64,000 bases of DNA from Rhodoferax sp. OV413 (GTDB lineage Bacteria; Pseudomonadota; Gammaproteobacteria; Burkholderiales; Burkholderiaceae_C). Made by a program: the position numbers and the translations under genes. The notes below the pieces were generated by a model. That model was not told the origin of the DNA and ran no database searches. It was given only the letters and a program-made list of their open reading frames with translations. Numbering within the stretch: position 1 is the stretch's first letter; the number at the start of each line of letters is the position of its first letter. Where the stretch lies: the NCBI RefSeq assembly GCF_900104385.1, contig NZ_FNJA01000005.1:62001-126000 (forward strand), given 5' to 3'. Below are positions 51,762 through 60,848 of this stretch, one piece after another.

Positions 51762-52446
51762 AAAGAATTGCGATCAGGGCGCTGAGCCCAAACCATTGGA
51801 ATGCGTAGCCATAGTGTTTTTCCACACCGGTATTGGCGGGAGGCCAATCGCGCTGGAGAGGGTTGCCGGAGGCGCTCACAGCAGGCCCGGTTTGCAGCAC
51901 CGACAGGGGTAGCAAGGCCAGGCCCGTCTCCGCAGCAAAAGCCGCCAGGTCGAGATTTTGCCGGATGGGGCCTTGCTCGGCGGCCTGGAACGCATAAAGT
52001 TTGGACGGTGGCGGGGCCATACGCCCTTGCACTTCGACCAGACCGGCAGGGCTTTCGACCTTCGGCAGCTGGGTTCGGTCCAGAAAATTGCGCGCCACCC
52101 AGCCCCGCTGCACCAGAATTACCGACTGGCTGTCCGCCAGCTGCAAAGGCGTGACCACAAAGAAGCCGGTCTGCCCGTGCATCTGGCGGTTGTCCAGAAA
52201 AACGGTGCGCTGCGGCAGCCAGCGGCCCTGCAAACGCACCTGGCGGTGTACCAGATCGTCCGGCGGAGTCGTCCCCAGCAGGTCTGCCGGGCCGATGGGC
52301 GGGCGCAGATGCTGGGATTCGATGGCCGCATGCAAGGCTTCCTTCTGCGCGGCGCGTGATAGCTGCCAGCGGCCTAGGGAGAAAGTCAGGGCTACGCCCA
52401 GCAGCGCAGCTACTGTCAACAGGCCAAAACGGGTTTTCGGGCTCAC
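51706..52446 (-). CDS. SURF1 family oxidase assembly protein (GTG start)
   Basis: A 246-residue SURF1 protein. Two transmembrane helices flank a periplasmic domain: LLTVAALLGVALTFSLGRWQL at the start and GLSALIAILYVWFQIVRRFF at the end; VQRGWVARN and HYGYAFQWFGLS are hallmarks. It helps insert heme A into subunit I. No ATG is close, and the frame upstream runs into the divergent twin-TM gene, so GTG at 52446 is chosen. Its 3' end overlaps the next gene by 56 bases. Confidence 0.88.
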   Translation of the reverse strand: MSPKTRFGLLTVAALLGVALTFSLGRWQLSRAAQKEALHAAIESQHLRPPIGPADLLGTTPPDDLVHRQVRLQGRWLPQRTVFLDNRQMHGQTGFFVVTPLQLADSQSVILVQRGWVARNFLDRTQLPKVESPAGLVEVQGRMAPPPSKLYAFQAAEQGPIRQNLDLAAFAAETGLALLPLSVLQTGPAVSASGNPLQRDWPPANTGVEKHYGYAFQWFGLSALIAILYVWFQIVRRFFLPPKRQS

Positions 52447-52452
52447 AGGATA

Positions 52453-52692
52453 ATGCCGTCCATGACCTACCTCGCCCTCGCCGCTTTTGCGGCCATACTC
52501 GCCAGCCTTGGCGCCGCCCTGTACTTCATGCTGAAGGGCGGCAAGTCCGACACCGACAGCGCACCCCAGGCCGGGCGCATGGCCAAGGCGCTGGCATTTC
52601 GGATCGGGTTTTCGGTATTGCTGTTCATCTGCATTCTGGTGGGCTGGAAACTCGGCTATTTGCATCCCACAGGCATCCCTGCAGGCAAGTAA
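52453..52692 (+). CDS. DUF2909 twin-transmembrane protein
   Basis: A 79-residue protein with two hydrophobic helices (YLALAAFAAILASLGAALYF and IGFSVLLFICILVGWKLGYL) around a short polar loop, as in DUF2909. It is on the strand opposite to all surrounding cox genes; its start lies 6 bases from the SURF1 start, so the two promoters must overlap each other's coding sequence. ATG at 52453 or 52462. Role in oxidase biogenesis is inferred from its constant position. Confidence 0.8.
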   Translation: MPSMTYLALAAFAAILASLGAALYFMLKGGKSDTDSAPQAGRMAKALAFRIGFSVLLFICILVGWKLGYLHPTGIPAGK

Positions 52693-52705
52693 ACAGCGAC
52701 TCACA

Positions 52706-52735
52706 ATAAAAAAGCGCCAACAGGCGCTTTTTTAT
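52706..52735. terminator. Bidirectional intrinsic terminator
   Basis: ATAAAAAAGCGCC (52706-52718) pairs with GGCGCTTTTTTAT (52723-52735) around AACA, between the convergent DUF2909 and ctaE genes. Confidence 0.93.
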
Positions 52736-52757
52736 GGGCGAATTTTGCACTACGCCA

Positions 52758-53639
52758 TCACATCCAGTACACGATGACGTAGAGGCCCAGCCAGACCACG
52801 TCGACAAAGTGCCAATACCAGGCAGCGCCTTCAAAACCAAAATGCTTGCTGGGGGTGAAGTGACCCTTCATCAAACGCAGGGTGATGAAGAGCAGCATCA
52901 GCATGCCGACCAGCACATGGAAGCCGTGGAAGCCGGTCAGCATGTAGAAGGTGGAACCGTAAACACCCGAGCTCAGCTTCAGGTTCATTTCGCTGTAAGC
53001 GTGGGCGTATTCATAGCCTTGGACGAACAAGAACACCGTACCCAGCAAAACCGTCACCCACATGAAGGCGATGGTCTTGCCGCGTTCACCCTTGACCAGC
53101 GCGTGGTGGGCAATGGTCAGCGTCACGCCCGAGCTCAGCAGCAATCCGGTATTGATGGTGGGCAACCAGAACGGCGTCATGGTGGTGAACGGCTCGATGA
53201 TGTTTGCAGGCGAAGCCGTCACACCGGCCGCCAGACTAGGCCAGACCGCTTTGAAATCCGGCCAGAGCAAGGCGTTTTCCAAGCTGCCCAGGGCTGGCAC
53301 GGAGTGCGCACGCGCCCACCACAGAGCGGTGAAGAACGCGCCGAAGAACATCACCTCGGAGAAGATGAACCAGCTCATGCTCCAGCGGTATGACAGGTCG
53401 ATCTTGTAGCTGTACAGACCGCCTTCGCTTTCGTTGATGGCATCGCGGAACCACTGGAACAGCACGCCCCACCAGAACAGCATGCCGAAAGCCAACGAGT
53501 ACTTGCCCCAGTCGGCACCATTGACCCACTGGCCGGCACCCAGGATGACGAAGAACAAACCCAATGCGGCCATGGCCGGATGGCGCGATGGGCCAGGTAC
53601 AAAATAGTACGGTGTCGCAGCGTGTGCAGTTGAACTCAT
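52758..53639 (-). CDS. ctaE: Cytochrome c oxidase subunit III
   Basis: A 293-residue subunit III with seven hydrophobic spans; the SWFIFSEVMFFGAFFTALWW and HFTPSKHFGFEGAAWYWHFVDVVWL segments are diagnostic. It stabilises the aa3-type terminal oxidase. Last structural gene of the ctaC-ctaD-ctaG-ctaE cluster, 53 bases after the DUF2970 gene. Confidence 0.97.
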   Translation of the reverse strand: MSSTAHAATPYYFVPGPSRHPAMAALGLFFVILGAGQWVNGADWGKYSLAFGMLFWWGVLFQWFRDAINESEGGLYSYKIDLSYRWSMSWFIFSEVMFFGAFFTALWWARAHSVPALGSLENALLWPDFKAVWPSLAAGVTASPANIIEPFTTMTPFWLPTINTGLLLSSGVTLTIAHHALVKGERGKTIAFMWVTVLLGTVFLFVQGYEYAHAYSEMNLKLSSGVYGSTFYMLTGFHGFHVLVGMLMLLFITLRLMKGHFTPSKHFGFEGAAWYWHFVDVVWLGLYVIVYWM

Positions 53640-53692
53640 TTCAGCTCCTTACTCTCTTCTCATTTTCTTGAACCCAACATGGCAAAAACAGC

Positions 53693-53893
53693 TCACTTTG
53701 CCACCACCCAATTAACAAAAACAACCAAACCCAGCACGATCAGCAGTACCGCCACCAGGCCGACTGCAATCACATGCAGCGGGCTGATCTTGGCCAGGTC
53801 GTCCTCAAAACCACTACGCTTGCGGATACCCACAAACGACCAGGCAACGGCTTTCACCGTGCGTAGAAACGAACTTTTAGCCGGCGTACTCAT
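53693..53893 (-). CDS. DUF2970 small membrane protein
   Basis: A 66-residue protein with VKAVAWSFVGIRKRSGFEDDLAKISP, the DUF2970 signature, then one membrane span (VIAVGLVAVLLIVLGLVVFV). Conserved between ctaG and ctaE in beta-proteobacteria, so an accessory role in oxidase assembly is likely. Start overlaps the ctaG stop by 4 bases. Confidence 0.88.
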   Translation of the reverse strand: MSTPAKSSFLRTVKAVAWSFVGIRKRSGFEDDLAKISPLHVIAVGLVAVLLIVLGLVVFVNWVVAK

Positions 53894-54510
53894 GACCCCT
53901 GGCCGGTGCTGACCAGACGCCCCGCATCGACCGTAGAGGTCGGCGCCGGCGGCGTCTTGCCGCCCACTTCAAAGAAGGTGTACGACAAGGTAATCGTCGT
54001 CACGTCTTTCGACAGCTTGGGATCGATCACGAAGGCCACCGGCCATTGTTTCTTCTCGCCTGGGTCCAGCGTGTACTGGTTAAAGCAAAAGCATTCCAGC
54101 TTGTTGAAATGCGCCTGCGCCTGGCGCGGTGCATAGCTGGGAATCGCCTGCGCGGCCATGCGCCGGTTCTGCGTATTTTGGAATTCGTACATCACCGTGG
54201 TCAGCTCGCCGGGATGCACTTGCACAGAGCTTTTGGCGGGCTTGAACTCCCACGGCCCACGCGCATTGGCGTCGAACTCCACCGTGATGGTGCGGCTCAT
54301 GTCAACCTGCGTATTCGCGGGCAGCTTGGCATCCACGCCAGCCGAACCTACACCCGGAACCTGGCGCTCGGCCAGCGCCAGAATGTTGATACCGGTCATT
54401 TCGCAGATGGCCTTGTACAGCGGCACCAGTGCGTAGCCAAAGGCGAACATGCCAAAGGCCACGACGGCCAGCTTGCCCACCATTTTGATATTTTCGCTGC
54501 GCACTTGCAT
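53890..54510 (-). CDS. ctaG: Cytochrome oxidase assembly protein CtaG/Cox11
   Basis: A 206-residue Cox11-type copper chaperone: one N-terminal membrane helix (LAVVAFGMFAFGYALVPLYKAIC) and a periplasmic immunoglobulin-like domain with the copper motif ECFCFNQ and FVIDPKLSKDVTTITLSYTFF. Delivers copper to CuB of subunit I. Lies directly after the 38-residue protein and ctaD. Confidence 0.95.
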   Translation of the reverse strand: MQVRSENIKMVGKLAVVAFGMFAFGYALVPLYKAICEMTGINILALAERQVPGVGSAGVDAKLPANTQVDMSRTITVEFDANARGPWEFKPAKSSVQVHPGELTTVMYEFQNTQNRRMAAQAIPSYAPRQAQAHFNKLECFCFNQYTLDPGEKKQWPVAFVIDPKLSKDVTTITLSYTFFEVGGKTPPAPTSTVDAGRLVSTGQGS

Positions 54511-54526
54511 GAAGACTAGAACCGGC

Positions 54527-54643
54527 TCAGTGCCGGCTCAGCACAACCATCTTGACCAGGAATCCGATAAAAAAAGCCACTGCGACCGACGCCAGAATCA
54601 GGCCGGTACGCAGATTGTTTTTCTTTTGGGCGGGCGTCAGCAT
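54527..54643 (-). CDS. Cytochrome oxidase small assembly protein (38 aa)
   Basis: A 38-codon frame from ATG at 54643 to TGA at 54527: MLTPAQKKNNLRTGLIL, then one membrane helix rich in Val, Ala and Phe, ending VVLSRH. The basic N terminus followed by a single span at this place between ctaD and ctaG matches the tiny oxidase assembly proteins annotated in beta-proteobacteria. It starts 9 bases after the ctaD stop. Confidence 0.85.
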   Translation of the reverse strand: MLTPAQKKNNLRTGLILASVAVAFFIGFLVKMVVLSRH

Positions 54644-54652
54644 AGCCGCGCC

Positions 54653-56278
54653 TTAGCCGATGACACGGGTGGCCGTGCTATCCAGCTTGGGAGGTGTCTC
54701 GAAGGTGTGGAAAGGCGCAGGAGATGGGACTTCCCACTCCAGGCCTTCGGCAGCTTCCCAGGGCTTGGCAGAGGCTTTTTCGCCCTTGCCGCGCATTGCG
54801 GGTACCACGATGAACAGGAAGAAATACACCTGGGCAATACCGAAGGCGAATGCGCCCACCGATGCGATCGCATTGAAGTCGGCGAACTGCATGGGGTAGT
54901 CGGCATAGCGGCGTGGCATACCGGCCAAGCCCAGGAAGTGCATCGGGAAGAAGGTCACGTTGAAAGCAATCAGCGACCACCAGAAATGGATCTTGCCGCG
55001 GGTTTCGCTGTACATCACACCGGTCCACTTGGGGCACCAGTAGTAGAAGCCGGCAAACATCGCGTACAAGGAGCCGGCGACCAGCACGTAGTGGAAATGC
55101 GCCACCACGTAGTAGGTGTCCTGCAGCTGGATGTCGATAGGCGCCACGGCCAGGATCAGACCGGTGAATCCACCCATGGTGAACACGAAGATGAAGCCCA
55201 CGGCGAACAGCATCGGGGTTTCAAAGGTCATCGAACCCTGCCACATGGTGGCGATCCAATTGAAGATCTTCACGGCGGTAGGCACGGCGATCAGCATGGT
55301 CGCGTACATGAAGAACAGCTGGCCCGTCACCGGCATGCCGGTGGTGAACATGTGGTGCGCCCAGACGATGAAGGACAGGATGGCGATGGACGAGGTGGCG
55401 TACACCATCGACGCATAGCCGAACAGCTTCTTGCGCGCAAACGCCGGCACGATGTGGCTGATGATGCCGAAGGCCGGCAAGATCATGATGTACACCTCGG
55501 GGTGACCGAAGAACCAGAAAATATGCTGGTACATCACCGGGTCGCCGCCACCGGCGGGGTTGAAGAAGCTGGTACCAAAGTGGCGGTCGGTCAGCGTCAT
55601 GGTGATGGCACCAGCCAGCACGGGCATCACGGCGATCAGCAGGTAGGCGGTGATCAGCCAGGTCCAGCAGAACATCGGCATTTTCATCAAGGTCATGCCA
55701 GGCGCGCGCATGTTCAGGATGGTCACGATGATGTTGATCGAACCCATGATCGACGAGGCGCCCAGGATGTGCATCGCGAAAATGCCGGCATCCATGGACG
55801 GGCCCATTTGCAGCGTCAGCGGTGCGTACAGCGTCCAGCCGGCAGCGGGTGCGCCACCAGGCATGAAGAACGAGGACACCAGCATCAGCGCCGCAGGAAT
55901 CATCAGCCAGAAGCTGAAGTTGTTCATGCGGGCAAAAGCCATGTCGGACGCGCCAATCTGCAGCGGAATCATCCAGTTCGCAAAGCCCACGAAGGCCGGC
56001 ATGATGGCACCGAACACCATGATCAGGCCGTGCATGGTGGTCAGAGAGTTGAACAGCTCAGGGTTGATCAGCTGCAGGCCTGGCTGGAACAGCTCGGCGC
56101 GGATCAACAGCGCCAAGATGCCTCCGACCATCAGCATGGTGAAGCTGAACAGCAGGTACAAGGTACCGATGTCCTTGTGGTTGGTGGCAAACACCCAGCG
56201 GCGCCAGCCGGTGGGGGCGTGGTGGTCATGCCCATCGTGCGCGTGGTCGTGATCGTGGGGATGGAGAACTGCACTCAT
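54653..56278 (-). CDS. ctaD: Cytochrome c oxidase subunit I
   Basis: A 541-residue heme-copper subunit with twelve spans. Heme a ligands are in [11 protein letters not shown] and [10 protein letters not shown]; CuB and cross-linked Tyr are in [17 protein letters not shown], followed by [10 protein letters not shown]. The K and D channel residues look normal (aa3 type A). His-rich N terminus ([13 protein letters not shown]) is a known variant. Catalyses O2 reduction with proton pumping. Confidence 0.97.
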   Translation of the reverse strand: MSAVLHPHDHDHAHDGHDHHAPTGWRRWVFATNHKDIGTLYLLFSFTMLMVGGILALLIRAELFQPGLQLINPELFNSLTTMHGLIMVFGAIMPAFVGFANWMIPLQIGASDMAFARMNNFSFWLMIPAALMLVSSFFMPGGAPAAGWTLYAPLTLQMGPSMDAGIFAMHILGASSIMGSINIIVTILNMRAPGMTLMKMPMFCWTWLITAYLLIAVMPVLAGAITMTLTDRHFGTSFFNPAGGGDPVMYQHIFWFFGHPEVYIMILPAFGIISHIVPAFARKKLFGYASMVYATSSIAILSFIVWAHHMFTTGMPVTGQLFFMYATMLIAVPTAVKIFNWIATMWQGSMTFETPMLFAVGFIFVFTMGGFTGLILAVAPIDIQLQDTYYVVAHFHYVLVAGSLYAMFAGFYYWCPKWTGVMYSETRGKIHFWWSLIAFNVTFFPMHFLGLAGMPRRYADYPMQFADFNAIASVGAFAFGIAQVYFFLFIVVPAMRGKGEKASAKPWEAAEGLEWEVPSPAPFHTFETPPKLDSTATRVIG

Positions 56279-56315
56279 CTTTATTCCTAGGGGATCTGTA
56301 CGTTACGAGGTCAGC

Positions 56316-57503
56316 TTACTTGCCGCGCTGGGCCAAGACATCGGCCGGCTGCACCAGCTGACCGGTCTTGTTCGACCAGTTGTTCTTGGTGTAGCTGATC
56401 ACCGACGCAATATCGGTATCGCTCAGCTGCTTCCATGCGGGCATGGCACCGTTGTTCTGACCATTCAGCAATACATGGATCTGCTTGTTCTTGTCGGCAT
56501 CCAGCACGGTAGCCGAGCCATCCAGCGGCTTGATCGGGCCAGCGCCCTTGCCGTTGGCCTGGTGGCAGGCCGCGCAGTTGGCGGCATAGACCTTTTCACC
56601 GCGCTTCAGGATGTCGTCCAGGGTCCAGACCTTGGTTGGATCGTCCAACTTGGCGGCCATCTTCTTCTTTTCGCCTTCGACCCACTTGGAATAGTCTTCT
56701 GCCGACACCACTTTCACGTGGATGGGCATGTAGGCATGCTCTTTACCGCATAGCTCGGCGCATTGGCCGTAGTAGCTACCCACTTTTTCAGCGCGGAACC
56801 AGGTGTCGCGCACAAAACCAGGAATCGCATCTTGCTTGATACCGAAGGCCGGCACCATGAAAGCGTGGATCACGTCGTCGGCGGTAGTGATGATGCGGAT
56901 CTTCTTGTTGACCGGCACCACCAGGGCGTTGTCGACCTTCAGCAGGTAGTCATCGACCACTTCGCCGGCCTTGGGGCCGCCGCTATTGGACATGGCGCGC
57001 TGGCTGCTGTCGAGGGTGGACACAAAGCCAATGCCTTCGCCTTCGCCCTTGATGTAGTCGTAACCCCATTTCCACTGCATGCCCGTGGCCTTGATGGTCA
57101 GGTCGGCGTTGGTGGTGTCTTTCATGGCGACCACGACCTTGGTCGCGGGCAAGGCCATCAGAATCACGATCACGAACGGAACAATCGTCCAGATCACTTC
57201 GACGGTGACGGACTCATGGAAGTTGGCCGCCTTGTAGCCCTTGGACTTGCGGTGCTTCCAGATGGAATAGAACATCACACTGAACACCGCCAGAAAGATG
57301 ACGGTACAGACGATCAGCATGAACCAGTGCAGCGACTGCTGCTCGGCGGCGATTTTGGTGACGGCCGGTGGCAGATTCAGCTGCCGTACGGCAGGGCCTC
57401 CGGGAAGATCATTGACGGCATGCGCCGCGGTGCTGAGCCATGCGCCCGCCCAAACGCCAAGCGCGGGCAGCAGTGAAGCCAATTTGTTAGGAATCATCTT
57501 CAT
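56316..57503 (-). CDS. ctaC: Cytochrome c oxidase subunit II with fused cytochrome c
   Basis: A 395-residue subunit II. Signal peptide and two spans precede the CuA domain (CuA ligands in YYGQCAELCGKEHAYMPIHVKVV), and a C-terminal cytochrome c domain carries CAACH and a Met in GAMPAWKQL. The caa3-like fusion lets it accept electrons through its own heme. A GTG three codons upstream also fits; I use the ATG at 57503. First gene of the oxidase cluster. Confidence 0.95.
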   Translation of the reverse strand: MKMIPNKLASLLPALGVWAGAWLSTAAHAVNDLPGGPAVRQLNLPPAVTKIAAEQQSLHWFMLIVCTVIFLAVFSVMFYSIWKHRKSKGYKAANFHESVTVEVIWTIVPFVIVILMALPATKVVVAMKDTTNADLTIKATGMQWKWGYDYIKGEGEGIGFVSTLDSSQRAMSNSGGPKAGEVVDDYLLKVDNALVVPVNKKIRIITTADDVIHAFMVPAFGIKQDAIPGFVRDTWFRAEKVGSYYGQCAELCGKEHAYMPIHVKVVSAEDYSKWVEGEKKKMAAKLDDPTKVWTLDDILKRGEKVYAANCAACHQANGKGAGPIKPLDGSATVLDADKNKQIHVLLNGQNNGAMPAWKQLSDTDIASVISYTKNNWSNKTGQLVQPADVLAQRGK

Positions 57504-57573
57504 CGTTTTCACTTATTCAACACCTCAATTGAACCAATCTTGCCGTGCCATCCAGTGCGCCCATGGACACGCG

Positions 57574-58059
57574 CTACGCACTGCGCAACGCCATTCGGAT
57601 TTCACGTGCCAAAGCCGACCGTAGCTCTGGACTCACATACCGTCCTACCTCGACTGACCGCCCCTGGCCCGACACCTCGATCAACGACCGGTCGCCGGTC
57701 TTGGGCTCGATACGAACCCACTCACGGCGAAACTCGGCCCGCTCCAGGTGCCCGCCGTTTTCCAGCTCGACCACCAGCTGCATACCTTGCAGCGAAATTC
57801 TTTCGCCGTCACTCGCGTGGCGGGCGTAGACCAGGAAGGCAGTGCCTACCGCCGCCAACTCCAGCCAGGCAAACGCCAACACCAAAGTCGCACCCTGGGC
57901 CCAGAAAAACGTCGCAATAGCGAGAGACACCACACAGATCGATGCATACATCCAACCCAACTGGGCCGGCGTGACCGAGCAGTTGCGCTTCAGAAACCAG
58001 TGGATGTTCTGGCCCGAAACTGTGGCGAAGCGAAATACCAGGTTCGACACGAATGGCAC
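57574..58059 (-). CDS. DUF2244 domain membrane protein
   Basis: A 161-residue protein: WFLKRNCSVTPAQLGWMYASICVVSLAIATFFWAQGA begins the DUF2244 domain, with two hydrophobic helices, then EFRREWVRIE and a C-terminal segment LIEVSGQGRSVEVGRYV. Function unknown; commonly encoded just before cox operons. It is 70 bases upstream of ctaC on the same strand. Confidence 0.88.
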   Translation of the reverse strand: MPFVSNLVFRFATVSGQNIHWFLKRNCSVTPAQLGWMYASICVVSLAIATFFWAQGATLVLAFAWLELAAVGTAFLVYARHASDGERISLQGMQLVVELENGGHLERAEFRREWVRIEPKTGDRSLIEVSGQGRSVEVGRYVSPELRSALAREIRMALRSA

Positions 58060-58191
58060 TCACAAAATTCAGCACACCAGCCAACGCGCTTGTCGCCTAC
58101 CGATCTGCCTTACTGCGTGGGGAGATACCCATATGTTTTTCTAACCGCGAATTGTAGCCGGGCTTTACCGCGCGTTTACCCCTAAAGACTG

Positions 58192-59097
58192 TCAAACACC
58201 GCCCTGTTTACCCCGCTGCAGCATGTCCCGCATGTCGCGCAACGATACCGCGCTGTGGGCGCTGACGCGCAGCTTGGGCTGGGGCTTGAGCGCATGGCCG
58301 TAAATCAGTTCAAAGGTCAGCGGCAGGCGCCCGTTTTCCGCGGCATCGGCCAATTGCGTGGCCAGTGCCTGCTCCAGCTGCGCCCGCCACTGCCGACCGC
58401 GCAGACCCGCAAAACGCTGCGGATGCAGATTGCGGCCGACTTCGCGCAGGTCTTGCAGCAGCCGCGCGGGGCTCTCGTAGGTCAGGCGGATGCGCTCCAT
58501 GTCCATCACCGGCTCGGCAAACCCCGCATGCACCAGCATGTCGCCCCAGTCGTGCATATCGGTGAACTGGTGGCCGGGCAGCGGCCAGCCCTGGGCCTGG
58601 TAGACGCCGCGCAGCTCCTGCACCGTGTCCGGCCCCAGACAAGAGAACATCAGGAACCCGTCCACCGCCAGCGCCCGGTGCCACTGGGCGATCAGCGCCT
58701 GCGGATCGGCCGCCGAATGCAGCAGCATGTTCGCCCACAGCATCTGCACGCTGCCGTCGGGCGGCAGTTGAGCGTGCTGGGCAGCAGCACTCCAGCGGCC
58801 CGGGCTCCACCACGGCTTTGCTACAGATTGAATAGCTACCTGCGCTTGTTCTGCATGCGCTTCAACCACATAACACTCGGAATTTGGATAGCGCGCCGTG
58901 AGCTTGGCATGGGCTTCCAGGCCGCCGCGCACCGGCTCCCAATGCGCCCAGGCCTGGGGCTGCAGCTTGATCCACTGCAGGCGGTCCTCCATGCGGCGGG
59001 CGACTTCTTCGTGCAGCCAGGGCGAGGTGGTGGTGCGTAACTGGGCCCAGCGGGCAGCCGCTGGCGGGTCGATAGTGGGGGGGAGTTCGGTCGTCAT
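58192..59097 (-). CDS. BioC-like methyltransferase with repeat-coded insert
   Basis: A 301-residue class I methyltransferase related to malonyl-ACP methyltransferase BioC. The usual motif I glycine loop is degenerate (AWAHWEPVRGGLEAHAKL), while the post-motif VQMLWANMLLHSAADPQALIAQWHRALAVDGFLMFSCLGPDTV is well conserved. About 12 residues (EQAQVAIQS) are encoded by an interspersed repeat copy. No other bio gene is nearby, so the role in biotin synthesis is uncertain. ATG at 59097 begins 29 bases from the divergent comF. Confidence 0.75.
   Translation of the reverse strand: MTTELPPTIDPPAAARWAQLRTTTSPWLHEEVARRMEDRLQWIKLQPQAWAHWEPVRGGLEAHAKLTARYPNSECYVVEAHAEQAQVAIQSVAKPWWSPGRWSAAAQHAQLPPDGSVQMLWANMLLHSAADPQALIAQWHRALAVDGFLMFSCLGPDTVQELRGVYQAQGWPLPGHQFTDMHDWGDMLVHAGFAEPVMDMERIRLTYESPARLLQDLREVGRNLHPQRFAGLRGRQWRAQLEQALATQLADAAENGRLPLTFELIYGHALKPQPKLRVSAHSAVSLRDMRDMLQRGKQGGV
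58831..58864 (+). repeat. AGCTGC..GCGC-type repeat inside bioC-like gene
   Basis: Plus strand: AATAGCTACCTGCGCTTG, TTCTGCATGCGCTTCA. A weaker match to the family, but in the same in-frame use as in sco and in the gene at 62 kb. Confidence 0.5.
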
Positions 59098-59125
59098 GGG
59101 TTGAGCCCACGAGTATATTGAGCCC

Positions 59126-59827
59126 ATGTTCCGCGCGCTCTTGCACAAGGCGACAACCCTGCTGCCCAGCCAGTGCGCGGTCTGCCGTGCCTGGCCGAGC
59201 CAGCCGGTGTGCGGCGCCTGCGTGAGCCGCTTCGCCCAGCCGGTGCCGCGCTGCCGCACCTGTGCCCTGCCCTTGCCCGATGGCGTAGCGCAATGCGGTA
59301 CCTGTTTGTTGAACCCACCGGCACTTGACGCCTGCTTTGCCGCCGTGGCCTATGCCTACCCCTGGTCGCAATGCATCGCCCAGTACAAGTTCCGCCAGCA
59401 GGTCGGCTGGGCCGCCACCCTGGCCGAGCTGCTGCGGCACAGCCCCTGGGTCGAGCCGGCGCTGGAGCAATGCGACGCCGTGCTGCCCATGCCTTTGTCA
59501 CCCGAACGGCTGCGCGAACGCGGCTACAACCAGGCGCTGGAGCTGGCCCGCCAGCTGGCGCCGCACAAAACCCAGGCCCAGCTACTGCTGCGCACCCGGC
59601 ATACAGCGCCCCAGCCCAGCTTGAAGCGGGCCGAACGCCTGTGCAATGTGCAGGGCGCGTTTGCCGTCGAGCCACTGCAGGCCGCCAGTCTGCGCGGCCA
59701 GCGCCTGGTGCTGGTCGACGACGTGATGACCAGTGGCGCATCCCTGTTTGCCGCTGCCGCCGTGCTGCGCCAGGCCGGTGCCGCCCACATCACCGGCCTG
59801 GTGGTGGCGCGTACCCCGGCGGACTAA
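59126..59827 (+). CDS. comF: ComF family amidophosphoribosyltransferase-like protein
   Basis: A 233-residue ComF protein: zinc-binding pairs CAVCRAW, CGAC, CRTCALPL and CGTCLL in the first 60 residues, then a phosphoribosyltransferase fold with the PRPP loop RLVLVDDVMTSGAS. Needed for natural transformation in several bacteria; the enzymatic reaction is unproven. Divergent from the BioC-like gene, convergent with a LysR gene whose end overlaps by 4 bases. Confidence 0.92.
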   Translation: MFRALLHKATTLLPSQCAVCRAWPSQPVCGACVSRFAQPVPRCRTCALPLPDGVAQCGTCLLNPPALDACFAAVAYAYPWSQCIAQYKFRQQVGWAATLAELLRHSPWVEPALEQCDAVLPMPLSPERLRERGYNQALELARQLAPHKTQAQLLLRTRHTAPQPSLKRAERLCNVQGAFAVEPLQAASLRGQRLVLVDDVMTSGASLFAAAAVLRQAGAAHITGLVVARTPAD

Positions 59828-60741
59828 GCCGGTAAGCGCTGGCCCAACAGCTGCAGCTCTTGCACGGCCAACGCCAGCACCGCCGCCGCGCCCTCGGTCT
59901 GCAGCCAGGCCTTGCGGCACACCACGGCCAGGCGACTGGTGTAGCCGGAAGCCGCCAGCTGCCGGAACACCACCTGTGAATGGGCCAGCACCGCCAGCGA
60001 GGCCGGCACGATCGCCACCCCCAGGCCGCTACCCACCAGGGCCAGCACGCTGATGAACTGCCCGGCCTCATGTCGCATATGCGGGCTGAAACCGGCTTCC
60101 ATGCACAGCGCCACCGTGCGGTCGAAGTAGGCCGGGTCCTGGTAGCGCGAGAACGCCACAAACTCCGCATGCGCCACCTGCTTCAGCGCCACCACGCCCG
60201 GCTCCGCCGCCAGCGGATGCTGCGCGGGCAGGGCCAGGCAGTACGGGTCGGTGATCTGCGCGGCCATGTGCACATAGGCGTCGTCCTGCAGCGGCTCGGC
60301 CGGCCGGGCCAGGCCGATGTCGATTTCATCGTTCTGCATAGCCTTGAGTTGCTGCGAACTGATCATCTCGCGCACCTGCAGCTGGGTGCCCATGCCGGCC
60401 TGCTGCAGGCGCTGCAACAGGCCCGGCAGCAGCGAATGCGTGGCCGACGGCACCAGGCCGATGCGCACGCTGCGCTCCTGCACGCCATGGGCGCGCGCAT
60501 GCACAGTGGCCTGCTGCACCCGCGCCAGGATCGCCCGCGCGTCCTCCAGAAACGCCGTGCCCGCCGCCGTCAGCTGCACGCCGCGCGGCACGCGCACCAG
60601 CAGCGGCGCGCCCACCTCTTCCTCCAGCTGGCGGATCTGGGTGGACAGTGCGGGCTGCGCAATGAACAGCTTTTGCGCCGCCCGGCTCACATTGCCCTGC
60701 TCGGCCACCGCCACGAAATACCTGAGATGCCGTAGTTCCAT
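59824..60741 (-). CDS. LysR family regulator (CatM/BenM-like group)
   Basis: A 305-residue LysR regulator: MELRHLRYFVAVAEQGNVSRAAQKLFIAQPALSTQIRQLEEEVG in outline, the start pattern of the CatM/BenM group, and effector-domain phrases GLVPSATHSLLPGL and VGSGLGVAIVPASL. Divergent from the dehydrogenase-Bug operon, 107 bases away, so it probably regulates it. Start ATG at 60741. Confidence 0.93.
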   Translation of the reverse strand: MELRHLRYFVAVAEQGNVSRAAQKLFIAQPALSTQIRQLEEEVGAPLLVRVPRGVQLTAAGTAFLEDARAILARVQQATVHARAHGVQERSVRIGLVPSATHSLLPGLLQRLQQAGMGTQLQVREMISSQQLKAMQNDEIDIGLARPAEPLQDDAYVHMAAQITDPYCLALPAQHPLAAEPGVVALKQVAHAEFVAFSRYQDPAYFDRTVALCMEAGFSPHMRHEAGQFISVLALVGSGLGVAIVPASLAVLAHSQVVFRQLAASGYTSRLAVVCRKAWLQTEGAAAVLALAVQELQLLGQRLPA

Positions 60742-60848
60742 CGCCGCTCCCATCTATAACTTTCAAGTATGCCGCACATACTCCATCGGTCTTGGACGTA
60801 TGGCACAGCCGCCGGCACACTGCCAGCCATCCCCACCAAGGCATGACC

